From: an uncultured Nitrospirota bacterium
GTDB lineage: Bacteria; Nitrospinota; Nitrospinia; CAJXCL01
Assembly (NCBI GenBank): GCA_913051775.1
Contig: CAJXCL010000010.1
Location: forward strand, 1-50,711
DNA length: 50,711 nt
Direction: 5' to 3'
The position numbers were made by a program, and so were the translations under genes. The notes beneath the pieces are model-generated. The model saw nothing but the letters and a program-made list of their open reading frames with translations. It ran no database searches and had not been told where the DNA came from. This document shows, in pieces, positions 36,078 through 43,533 of the stretch; the stretch's first letter is position 1, and the number at the start of each line of letters is the position of its first letter.

Positions 36078-36609
36078 TTTTCAACCATTCTTTAATTAAA
36101 TCATCTCCATTAGCAAAAACAGCATATTCTTCGCATGATCCGCATTTAATGCGTGTTTTTTTATCTAATTTCCATGCTGAATTACCGCACGCGCATTTTT
36201 CAGGAAGAGAATTGAGGATATCCATAACACCACTTGTGATTGACTGGACCGTAATTAAGGCAGGTACTTCATCAACATCCGCACCGTGGTTTAAATCAGG
36301 AAGATCATCTTCGAACCGTACCTTCAAGAGTTCGATAGCTTTATCAGTCAGCTGATTGTTTTCATCAATAGCAGAGCCCTCACCAAACATCTCTTCAATA
36401 TGTTCAAGGATAAAGTGGCGCGCCATTTTAATCCCGAAGCTCTGTTCCAGCCTATAATTTATATCAAGAAAATCTAGGGATTCAGCGCCTATATCATTTA
36501 TCAGAGAACTTTCAGGTTTAATAGTTTCTTCCTTAGCGCTTAGCGTTTCAACGATAGCTTTTTTCATCTCATCAATAACCATTTGTTCAGAAATGAAATT
36601 TTGTTTCAT
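36049..36609 (-). CDS. AcpXL-like acyl carrier protein fused to a C-terminal zinc ribbon
   Basis: The 186-residue protein starts after a clear GGAGG. Residues about 8-100 are an ACP with the phosphopantetheine Ser44 in DIGAESLDFLDINYRLEQ. This wording, followed by SFGIKMARHF, resembles rhizobial AcpXL (the very-long-chain ACP) more than FabC/AcpP. Residues 101-135 are a linker. C139, C141, C156 and C159 (CACGN, then KCGSCEE) form a zinc-ribbon-like knuckle. Normal ACPs are about 80-95 residues, so the tail is unusual and may dock partner enzymes. The gene lies between the FabL-like SDR (17-base gap) and KAS-D (29-base overlap). Confidence 0.85.
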   Translation of the reverse strand: MKQNFISEQMVIDEMKKAIVETLSAKEETIKPESSLINDIGAESLDFLDINYRLEQSFGIKMARHFILEHIEEMFGEGSAIDENNQLTDKAIELLKVRFEDDLPDLNHGADVDEVPALITVQSITSGVMDILNSLPEKCACGNSAWKLDKKTRIKCGSCEEYAVFANGDDLIKEWLKNVQKEKNVF

Positions 36610-36626
36610 AATTCCTCCGAAAAATT

Positions 36627-37391
36627 TTATCTATAAAGTCTACTGCTGAGCCCTTTGTCAACAACAATAGTTTGTCCATGCATTCCCCTGCTTGCCTCAT
36701 CACATAAAAACAATACCACATCCGCTATTTCATCCGGTTTCACAAACATATCATCCGGTATTTTATTTACTTCTTCCATGTATTGTCTCAATACTTTAAA
36801 AGAGTCGGTTTTAACAAGCCCTGCACAAATGCCATTAACAGAAATGTTTTTTTCTTTAAGACTCTCCGCACAGTCTCTTACAACACTTTCCATGGCGGCT
36901 TTCATGCTTCCGAGTGGGTAGGATTCATTGTAAAAGCGGCTTCCAAGACTTGAGATAAAGATCACCTTGCCCCCGGATTTTTCCAGCAGCGGAAGTGCTT
37001 CCTGAATACAGAAGATGTTTCCCATGTAATTAGTTTCAACCAACTGCCTGAGTTCCCGCTCAAAAAGTTTTTCAATTGGTTTAAAAGGAGCTTTTGCGGC
37101 ATTCAAAATAAGAAAATCCAGCCTACCGTATTTTTCATTTGTTCCATTGAACAATGCCTTAACAGAATCTTTTTTAGAAATATCAGCCTGGATAAAAAAT
37201 GCCTTGCGACCCATTTCATTTATTTCATTGCATAAAGTCTCTCCCTGTTTTTGAGACGTGCCGCCAGCTTTGCGGTAATTTATAATAACATCCGCGCCTG
37301 ATAAAGCGAACTTTTTAGCAATCGCACTCCCTATACCGCGGGAACTGCCAGTTATTAAAGCGACTTTATTATCAAACAAAACTTTCCTCAT
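36627..37391 (-). CDS. FabL-like SDR, candidate enoyl-ACP reductase
   Basis: I chose ATG 37391 (254 residues); a longer frame runs into repeat R2a and gives a non-SDR N-terminus. The fold shows TGSSRGIG, ILNAAKAPFKP and ISSLGSRFYNESYPLGSMKAA. The SSLGS..Y...Y phrase is that of FabL (enoyl-ACP reductase III). FabL has Y-x6-K; here Y158 and K164 are spaced Y-x5-K, so activity is likely but not certain. It could instead be a ketoreductase. It is the first gene of the cluster, downstream of the promoter at 37534-37562. Confidence 0.75.
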   Translation of the reverse strand: MRKVLFDNKVALITGSSRGIGSAIAKKFALSGADVIINYRKAGGTSQKQGETLCNEINEMGRKAFFIQADISKKDSVKALFNGTNEKYGRLDFLILNAAKAPFKPIEKLFERELRQLVETNYMGNIFCIQEALPLLEKSGGKVIFISSLGSRFYNESYPLGSMKAAMESVVRDCAESLKEKNISVNGICAGLVKTDSFKVLRQYMEEVNKIPDDMFVKPDEIADVVLFLCDEASRGMHGQTIVVDKGLSSRLYR

Positions 37392-37420
37392 AGGTTTTAA
37401 GAAGTGTAAGTTTATTTGAT

Positions 37421-37490
37421 TTCGGCCATCCATGGCCTCAACCCTTCGGGCGGCTTTCCTTCGGAAACCGTCCAATTCGATTTTCCTTAC
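37421..37490 (+). repeat. Dispersed repeat R2, copy a
   Basis: It contains GGCCATCCATGGCC and a hairpin GGGCGGCTTTCC/GGAAACCGTCC followed by AATT. Other copies are at 43335-43380 (inverted) and 44484-44540. Confidence 0.65.
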
Positions 37491-37533
37491 CTAATTGTCT
37501 CTGTTAAATCTGCAATTTCAATAAACTTCACAC

Positions 37534-37562
37534 ACTATAAAATTTTAAACTAATAAGGTCAA
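37534..37562 (-). promoter_or_regulatory. Sigma70-type promoter of the fatty-acid cluster
   Basis: On the minus strand TTGACC and TATAGT are separated by exactly 17 bases, about 143 bases upstream of the FabL-like start. The leader between them contains repeat R2a. The remaining 37392-37777 gap holds R2a, R3 and no gene. Confidence 0.65.
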
Positions 37563-37576
37563 TTAATTTATTTTTT

Positions 37577-37601
37577 TCGTGCTTTTCGCGTGTTTCGTGG
37601 A
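37577..37601 (+). repeat. Dispersed repeat R3, copy upstream of the cluster promoter
   Basis: TTCGTGCTTTTCGCGTGTTTC continues with GTGGA. It matches the R3 phrase at 30888 with a few changes. Confidence 0.45.
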
Positions 37602-37777
37602 TGATAATTGTGATTTCGGCAAAGCTGAGGTTAGCATAGCACAATTTTTGTTAACAGCATCATGGCGGTAGCTAATATGGCTGAGGACCCGTGGCCGCTC
37701 CTTGCCGAATTATACTTGCGGCAATGTTACGCTTAGTATATAAGTGGCTAACTGTATTATATTAAACTATAAATCTT

Positions 37778-38530
37778 ATGATAAATCTTAAAGACAAAGT
37801 TGCTGTTGTAACCGGCGCTGCTAATGAAAAGGGTAGGGCAGTCTGCAAAGCTCTGGCAAATAACAAGGCAAAAGTTGTTATTCACTACTTTAAAAATCAG
37901 GAAATGGCAGAATTTCTTCTTAATGAGATTAAAAAAGAAGAGGGGGAAGCGTTTATTTATCAGGCTGATATTAGGAACCAGAAAGAAGTGAAAAACTTAT
38001 TTAAAAAAGTAACAGCCAAATATGGTTCGGTAAATGTACTGGTTAATAATGCCCATGAGAAAATCAAAAGAAATTTCTTTGTAGACACAACATGGGAAGA
38101 GCACCAGACGCAAATAGATGTGATAACAAGAGGGAGCTATTACTGTATTCAGGAATCCTTGAAGGCAATGTTGAAAAACAGTGAAGGTTCAATTATTAAT
38201 ATACTGAACACTCAGGTTAATATGCCGGTAAAAGGCTACAGCAGTTTTACAACAGCTATGTCTGCGATGGTCGGAATGACCCGGAATCTTGCGCGGGAAG
38301 TGGGACATGATGGTGTGCGCGTAAATATGATTGCCCCTGGGTTTATTGTAGGCAAAAAATCAGAACACGCCCCTTTTTTCATTCAGGAGAAAATTATTGA
38401 GCAGACCCCTCTCAAAAGACTTGCAACTCCGGAAGACATTGCCAATGCGGTACTTTTCTTAGCTTCAAACCTTTCCGGTTTTGTTACCGGCGGCTATCTC
38501 GTTGTAGATGGTGGCATGGTCATGCTTTAG
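37778..38530 (+). CDS. Divergent SDR with altered catalytic site
   Basis: The 250-residue Rossmann protein begins VAVVTGAANEKGRAVC and ends with a normal SDR tail (GGYLVVDGGMVML). Key sites are changed: the NNAG motif reads NNAH, the catalytic Ser region reads INILNTQVN, and the Tyr/Lys pair reads YSSFTTAM (Y154, M161), so the catalytic Lys is Met. It is probably not a standard reductase; a structural or regulatory role is possible. It is transcribed away from the fatty-acid cluster, whose first gene also encodes an SDR. The reading frame is intact. Confidence 0.75.
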   Translation: MINLKDKVAVVTGAANEKGRAVCKALANNKAKVVIHYFKNQEMAEFLLNEIKKEEGEAFIYQADIRNQKEVKNLFKKVTAKYGSVNVLVNNAHEKIKRNFFVDTTWEEHQTQIDVITRGSYYCIQESLKAMLKNSEGSIINILNTQVNMPVKGYSSFTTAMSAMVGMTRNLAREVGHDGVRVNMIAPGFIVGKKSEHAPFFIQEKIIEQTPLKRLATPEDIANAVLFLASNLSGFVTGGYLVVDGGMVML

Positions 38531-39105
38531 GATGGAAAACTTTTCAGCAACAAAGAGTTAACCGCTGACCCCCAATTGCGAATCACAGTAAATGCACGAA
38601 GTCTTGTTGCCCTGGCCCTTCGATAAACTCAGGACAGGTTTTATGGAAGGGTCTCTCGCTTTTATCAATCCACTATTGATAGGGTATTCATGAACAGTAA
38701 TACATTAGCAAATTTGCGTTGCTTCAGGGTGCCGCTTTAGCGGCATGACGACTTTTTCTTCTTTTAGTTTTCATCCATACCTAAACAGCCAGTAAGATGT
38801 AGGGGAATTGTGCTGCACAGCGGTTAAAAATAGTGTCTCTATCTCTAAAAAAGTAATACTGTGACATCACTTAGTTTAAATAGAGCCCATGGTTTTTTGT
38901 GGAAAAGCAAAATAGGGTATGCTACGTTTTAAATAAGTTCATATATAGGAATTACCTTTTTTATTTTTTTCACGGGATGAACAGGATAAACTGGATTTAT
39001 TTTGGAGCGCAATGACTTTGCCATTGCGTTTATCGTCTTAATCCCGTTAATCTTGTCTAAAAAAAATCCCGCTGAAGGCGATTAATTTATATAAATAGTT
39101 TGCCT
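38531..39105. other. Gene-free gap with repeat phrases
   Basis: I see no gene in these 575 bases. It holds common palindromic phrases: CCCTTCGATAAACTCAGG (about 38619), GGGATGAACAGGAT (38974-38987, also at the end of the cysZ-like gene near 44270) and the hairpin CGCAATG/CATTGCG (39008-39014 and 39022-39028). Confidence 0.5.
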
Positions 39106-40044
39106 ATGGCAGTTTATAATGCAATATTGCTTGCCGGTGACAGGCGTGGTGCAAAGAGTGTTTTTGGAAAAAATAAGGCGCTGTTGGAGATTAAAGGAAT
39201 ACCCTCCTTTATCCGTGTGCTCGCGGCTCTTCAGAATGTGGAATCTGTTGGAGAAATCAGGATTGTAGGACCAACAGAAGATATTAACTCCCTTCTTAAA
39301 AAACATTCCAAAGCTTCTCAAGGGTCTAAAACTGTAAAGGTAGTTCCGCAAAAAGAAAATATTATTGATAACGTGTGGACAGGTTTTCTTGATATGCTAC
39401 CAGACTATAGGGTAGGAATGGAAGTCTCTCCGAGACTAAAAGAAATAGCAGTCCTAGTTGTTGCAGGCGATATCCCCATGCTTATCCCGGATGAAATCAG
39501 TGAATTTATTTCCAACTGCAATTTAAGCCTGTTCGATTATTACGTGGGAGTTGTCTCGAAAAAAACACTTTCTCATTTTACACCGAAAAAAGGGCGTAAA
39601 CGTATCAGGTTGGCTGTTCTTCCATTTAAAGAAAATAAATACCGCCTCAATAACCTTCATTTGCTTAAACCATTTAAGATAGCTAACAGATACAGACTTC
39701 AGGTTATGTATGAACTCCGCTATCAGCGAAGGTTGCAAAACATTTGGAAAATGCTTATCAAGTTAGTGCGCTTGAAAGGGATCAAAGACGCCGCTTTTTT
39801 TTATATCCTCATCCAAGCCGCGCTTTTCTTCCGCAAAATCGGATTTGATGAAGTTTCCAGGAAAATTAGTTCATTTTTAACACTGAGTAAGCTTACGGGC
39901 ATTGTCGGCAGGATTCTAGGAACAAGTATTTATATCGCGGAGACTACCTATGGAGGAGCGGCGCTCGACATCGACAATAAAACAGATTTTAATATTATTA
40001 ACGAAAATTTTGAGGAGTGGATGGAACATCAGAAGAAAAAGTAG
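39106..40044 (+). CDS. Nucleotidyltransferase-like protein (MobA/NTP-transferase fold)
   Basis: I chose ATG 39106 (312 residues) over a TTG two codons upstream. The N-terminal 160 residues form a GT-A NTP transferase: NAILLAGDRRG, then FGKNKALLEIKGIPSFIRVL and the metal-site phrase VVAGDIPML. The C-terminal 150 residues are basic and helical with no recognised domain. Relatives add nucleotides to sugars, cofactors or phospho-alcohols. It precedes a zinc phospholipase C-like gene by 86 bases on the same strand. Confidence 0.75.
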   Translation: MAVYNAILLAGDRRGAKSVFGKNKALLEIKGIPSFIRVLAALQNVESVGEIRIVGPTEDINSLLKKHSKASQGSKTVKVVPQKENIIDNVWTGFLDMLPDYRVGMEVSPRLKEIAVLVVAGDIPMLIPDEISEFISNCNLSLFDYYVGVVSKKTLSHFTPKKGRKRIRLAVLPFKENKYRLNNLHLLKPFKIANRYRLQVMYELRYQRRLQNIWKMLIKLVRLKGIKDAAFFYILIQAALFFRKIGFDEVSRKISSFLTLSKLTGIVGRILGTSIYIAETTYGGAALDIDNKTDFNIINENFEEWMEHQKKK

Positions 40045-40130
40045 AATAATTTTTTTTAATTTCCACTCCGTCGCTTGGATCTTCCCCTCCTTGCGAAGCA
40101 GGAGATTATAGAGAGGCTAGAAAAATTTTT

Positions 40131-41015
40131 ATAAAAACTCTTTTATTTATTACTGTTTGTTTCTTTATTGTTCTCTTAACTCCAGAAAACGCCTTTGCTT
40201 GGGGGGCCGGTTTTCACATCATGCAAGGTTCATATATTCTCAAACACCTGAACCTTATTTGTCCGAACATAGCCGCAATATTAAAAGCATTCCCCAATGA
40301 TTATTTGTATGGCTGTATAAGCGCGGATATTTTTATCGGTAAGGGGGTAAAAAAGAGATTGGACCATTGCCATAACTGGTCAATGGCTAATAACATGCTT
40401 TCAAGGACTGACTCAGACGATACAACTGCTTTTGTTTATGGATACCTTTCTCATCTTGCCGCAGACATCATTTCTCATAATTTCTATGTACCGAATCAAT
40501 TTTATCTGACAAGCTCCACTAAAAGGTTCGGACATATATATTGGGAATCCCGGTCAGACGAATTTATAAATAAAAAGTACTGGAAAACTGCTCAAAGGGT
40601 AATTAAGAAGTGCAATCATCATAATGACGTCTTTTTGCAGGAAATGGTAAAACGAAAGCTGGTGTCATTTAAAATGAAAAAAATATTTTTCTTCCATTCT
40701 GTTAAATTGAGCGATCTTGCCATATGGCAAAAGGCAGTAGCGATGGTTTCAAAAAAATCAAGATGGGATGTGGAAAAAACTTATATCGAAGAATTGAACC
40801 GGCATTCGCTTAATCTCATAATTGACTTCCTGAAACATGGGGAAAAATCTATTTGTCTTAAATTTGATCCTGTGGGGTCGGAAAAGCTGCTATTGGCAAA
40901 AAAAAAGAGAAGAGAAGATAAAAAAGTATTGGGAACCAAACCCAAACGCGCTTTATTAAGAATTCCAGCGAAAATAAAAAAACTATCCTATGTGAAAACC
41001 GCAACTCTTCTTTAA
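40131..41015 (+). CDS. Exported zinc-dependent phospholipase C-like protein
   Basis: The nearest ATG (40221) gives 264 residues but lacks a signal peptide. The same frame is open upstream and reads KTLLFITVCFFIVLLTPENA then FAWGAGFHI, a clear signal peptide with cleavage before Trp. In B. cereus-type zinc PLC the N-terminal Trp is itself a zinc ligand, so this extension is probably real. Its start would be ATA (40131) or ATT (40125), not ATG; the original ATG may have mutated. Further His/Asp residues fit the Zn_dep_PLPC family (DHCHNW, YGYLSHLAADIISHNFYVP). It acts outside the inner membrane; the substrate is unknown. Confidence 0.75.
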   Translation: MKTLLFITVCFFIVLLTPENAFAWGAGFHIMQGSYILKHLNLICPNIAAILKAFPNDYLYGCISADIFIGKGVKKRLDHCHNWSMANNMLSRTDSDDTTAFVYGYLSHLAADIISHNFYVPNQFYLTSSTKRFGHIYWESRSDEFINKKYWKTAQRVIKKCNHHNDVFLQEMVKRKLVSFKMKKIFFFHSVKLSDLAIWQKAVAMVSKKSRWDVEKTYIEELNRHSLNLIIDFLKHGEKSICLKFDPVGSEKLLLAKKKRREDKKVLGTKPKRALLRIPAKIKKLSYVKTATLL

Positions 41016-41076
41016 ATCTTTCTCTTTGTACTGCAAACTTATAAATAAGTTTTTCAAAATTATTTGATAAACGGTA

Positions 41077-41580
41077 TTATGTCATGCTCAATATTTTGTC
41101 TGATAATTCATGTCTATTACTCTCTGTCGCTTCAATAATTTTCATGTCACATCTTTCTTTAATCTTTCTTATAAACTCTGTTCCACTTATCGCAATGGTA
41201 CCAATAACCGTATTGTTTGAGTCTAATGCTTGAAGAGCCGCTTCCTTGAACTTTTTTGAAAAGCATTCCATTTTCCCAATTTCATCAAGAATAATTATCT
41301 GACTTTGATTATCCGGGATTATAGCGGGAACAGCAATATTATCTATGTTTTCAATGCTAACCCCATACTTCGAAACAGTATAATCGCTTTTAATATCCCT
41401 GTGTCCTAATAGTCCTTCTTTTCCGGCAAGCGTTATCATTTTGAATCCCTGGCGTTTGCCGTCAACACGGATTTCTTCAGTATAGAACCCTTTTGCTGGT
41501 CTTTTTAGTCCTGTTATAATTTTTTTGATAACTGTTGTTTTTCCTGATGAGGGTGGTCCGGTGAGAAAGATATTTTTCAT
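41077..41580 (-). CDS. THEP1-type nucleoside triphosphatase
   Basis: The 167-residue P-loop protein has Walker A GPPSSGKTT (residues 7-15) and Walker B IIILDEIGKMECFS, the signature of the THEP1/NTPase_1 family of archaea and anaerobic bacteria. Members hydrolyse ATP/GTP slowly and their cell role is unclear. Its start overlaps the aldehyde dehydrogenase stop by 4 bases, so the pair is coupled. Confidence 0.88.
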   Translation of the reverse strand: MKNIFLTGPPSSGKTTVIKKIITGLKRPAKGFYTEEIRVDGKRQGFKMITLAGKEGLLGHRDIKSDYTVSKYGVSIENIDNIAVPAIIPDNQSQIIILDEIGKMECFSKKFKEAALQALDSNNTVIGTIAISGTEFIRKIKERCDMKIIEATESNRHELSDKILSMT

Positions 41581-43004
41581 TGGGGCAGATTCAATATCAA
41601 AGCTCTCAGTTCCGTCATTTCCTCTATGGCGTAGCGGATACCTTCTCTGCCGAGTCCGGAACTCTTTACTCCACCATATGGCATGTGGTCTATTCTAAAA
41701 GTCGGGACGTCTCCTACGACCAGGCCGCCGACTTCGATTTCTCTATAGGCACTGTAAATTAAATCCAGATCTTTACAGAAAATACCGGCCTGGAGTCCGA
41801 AATCCGAATTATTAACTTCTTTTACCGCGGCATGAAAATCAGAATAGCTCACCAGAGTCACTACTGGAGCAAAAAGCTCCTGACAACTGACTTTCATGTC
41901 TGGTTTTACATCAGTTAATACTGTCGGTGTTAACATGGATTTATTTCTTTGCCCACCGTTCAGTATTGTTGCGCCATTATTTACAGCTTCCTTGACCCAC
42001 TCTTCAGCGCGTTTTGCCTCCTTTTCAGAAATCATTGGTCCAACGTCAGTATTTTCATCAAGAGGATCGCCAGACTTTAATGATTTAACTTTTTTAATAA
42101 ATTTTTCCTTAAATTTTTCAATAATATCTCTCTGCACAAAAATTCTCTGGACGGAAATACAAGTTTGTCCGGCATAGCCGAAGCCACCCATAATTATTCT
42201 ATCCACTGCATAGTCAAGATCAGCGTCATTGTGAACAATAACTCCAGCATTCCCCCCTAATTCAAGGGTTATTCTCTTTCTTCCGCATCGCTTTTTAAGA
42301 CCCCATCCTACGGCAGGGCTTCCGGTAAATGTCAGCTTTTTTATTCGCTCATCTGTTATTAAAGGTTCAGCTACCTGTGCTGAGCAGGGAAGGATGTTTA
42401 ATGCGCCTGCAGGTAGTCCCGCCTCCATAGCTATTTCTCCTAATTTAAGAGATGAGAGCGGGGTCTGAGAAGCAGGCTTTAGGATCATAGTATTCCCTGA
42501 TGCAATGCATGGAGCAACTTTATGAACTACCAGGTTCAAAGGGAAGTTAAATGGAGAAATTCCCGCAATAGGGCCTATAGGAAATCTGGAAATATTACAG
42601 ATTCTGTCCTTTCCATAGGGATGAATATCCAGAGGAATTATCTCGCCATTAATTCTCTTTGCTTCTTCTGCGGCTATGGTGAAAGTGAGGATGGATCTTT
42701 CAGCTTCAATTCTGGCTGCTTTTATCGGCTTCCCTGCTTCTGCCGCAATGACCTGAGCCATTTCCTCCTTTTTGTTCTGTAATCTTCGGGCTATGTTGGA
42801 AAGAATCTCCGATCGCTGATAAGGGGGCATTTTTTTAGTAATCTCAAAGGCCGCGGTAGCCACCTTTATAGCGTTTTCCACATCATCAGTGGTTGGGCGA
42901 TAGCTCGTTCCAATGACTTTACCGTTATACGGTGATTTAACATCATGCTTTTCAGGAGACGTAAGCCATTGGCCGTTGATTAAAAATTTATATTCTTTAC
43001 TCAT
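41577..43004 (-). CDS. NAD(P)-dependent aldehyde dehydrogenase
   Basis: I chose ATG 43004 (475 residues), which follows GGAGG by 9 bases; the longer frame adds 17 poor residues. Family motifs are present: FPLNLVVHK, FTGSPAVG, catalytic Glu in LELGGNAG, catalytic Cys in GYAGQTCISVQR, and PYGGVKSSGLGREG. It resembles lactaldehyde/phosphonoacetaldehyde-type ALDHs, but the substrate cannot be fixed from sequence. It is cotranscribed with the THEP1 gene behind a promoter at 43046-43074. Confidence 0.9.
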   Translation of the reverse strand: MSKEYKFLINGQWLTSPEKHDVKSPYNGKVIGTSYRPTTDDVENAIKVATAAFEITKKMPPYQRSEILSNIARRLQNKKEEMAQVIAAEAGKPIKAARIEAERSILTFTIAAEEAKRINGEIIPLDIHPYGKDRICNISRFPIGPIAGISPFNFPLNLVVHKVAPCIASGNTMILKPASQTPLSSLKLGEIAMEAGLPAGALNILPCSAQVAEPLITDERIKKLTFTGSPAVGWGLKKRCGRKRITLELGGNAGVIVHNDADLDYAVDRIIMGGFGYAGQTCISVQRIFVQRDIIEKFKEKFIKKVKSLKSGDPLDENTDVGPMISEKEAKRAEEWVKEAVNNGATILNGGQRNKSMLTPTVLTDVKPDMKVSCQELFAPVVTLVSYSDFHAAVKEVNNSDFGLQAGIFCKDLDLIYSAYREIEVGGLVVGDVPTFRIDHMPYGGVKSSGLGREGIRYAIEEMTELRALILNLPQ

Positions 43005-43045
43005 TGTTTTATCCTCCATTTGGTAATAGGGGAAACTCAATTTAA

Positions 43046-43074
43046 ATTTTAACAAGTTAGGCTATCCTGGCCAA
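43046..43074 (-). promoter_or_regulatory. Candidate promoter for the aldehyde dehydrogenase gene
   Basis: On the minus strand TTGGCC and TAAAAT are 17 bases apart, about 42 bases before the chosen start codon. Confidence 0.45.
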
Positions 43075-43096
43075 CTTTTTCAAAATTCCTAAAACT

Positions 43097-43147
43097 GCTA
43101 GCCCCCCCTTAATCCCCCCTAGAGAGGGGGATTAAGGGGGGGCTAGC
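43097..43147. repeat. Near-perfect C-rich palindrome
   Basis: The left arm GCTAGCCCCCCCTTAATCCC (continuing CCCT) pairs with the right arm AGGGGGATTAAGGGGGGG (continuing CTAGC) across AGAG, about 23 base pairs with one bulge. The same C-rich phrase forms the palindrome at 33330. It could fold into a very stable hairpin in RNA or DNA. The rest of the 43005-43533 gap holds repeats R2b and R3 and no gene. Confidence 0.8.
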
Positions 43148-43334
43148 GGACTTTTGAGCTTGCACCTGCGGCGCAATAAATAAGGAAACATTGAAATTCC
43201 TATATATAAATATAGCAACTAAATTAAGAATGCAATTATAAAAGTAGATTAGAGTTATTTACAATAATACGCTTTTTAAAAACAAAAAGTTTTGAAAACA
43301 GCCTTTTTAATCGGCAAGTTGCCGCAACCACAAG

Positions 43335-43380
43335 TCCGTAAGGAAAACCGTCCGAAGGGTTGAGCCATGGATGGCCGATA
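43335..43380 (-). repeat. Dispersed repeat R2, copy b (inverted)
   Basis: Minus strand reads GGCCATCCATGGCTCAACCC then TTCGGACGGTTTTCCTTACG, matching R2a with small changes. Confidence 0.6.
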
Positions 43381-43533
43381 ATTAAAAGTAATTTGCTAAG
43401 CTAAGCTTTACCAGTAAGTCACAAAGGAAGGGGTGGCTCACTTTCTCCTGATTTTTTTTGTGTCTTCGAGTCTTAGTGGCTAATAAATAAAAAGATTTGA
43501 AACTACCTGCATATCAAATTACAATCTACGACT

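Noticed and set aside
36655-36921. Plus-strand frame opposite the FabL-like gene
   Set aside because: Antisense shadow of a well-supported SDR.
28048-37391. Aryl-polyene biosynthesis cluster
   Set aside because: Ketosynthase, dehydratase, ACP and acyltransferase genes are shared, but no AMP ligase, ammonia lyase, MMPL exporter or lipoprotein carrier is present, and a FabL-like enoyl reductase candidate is. Not fully excluded.
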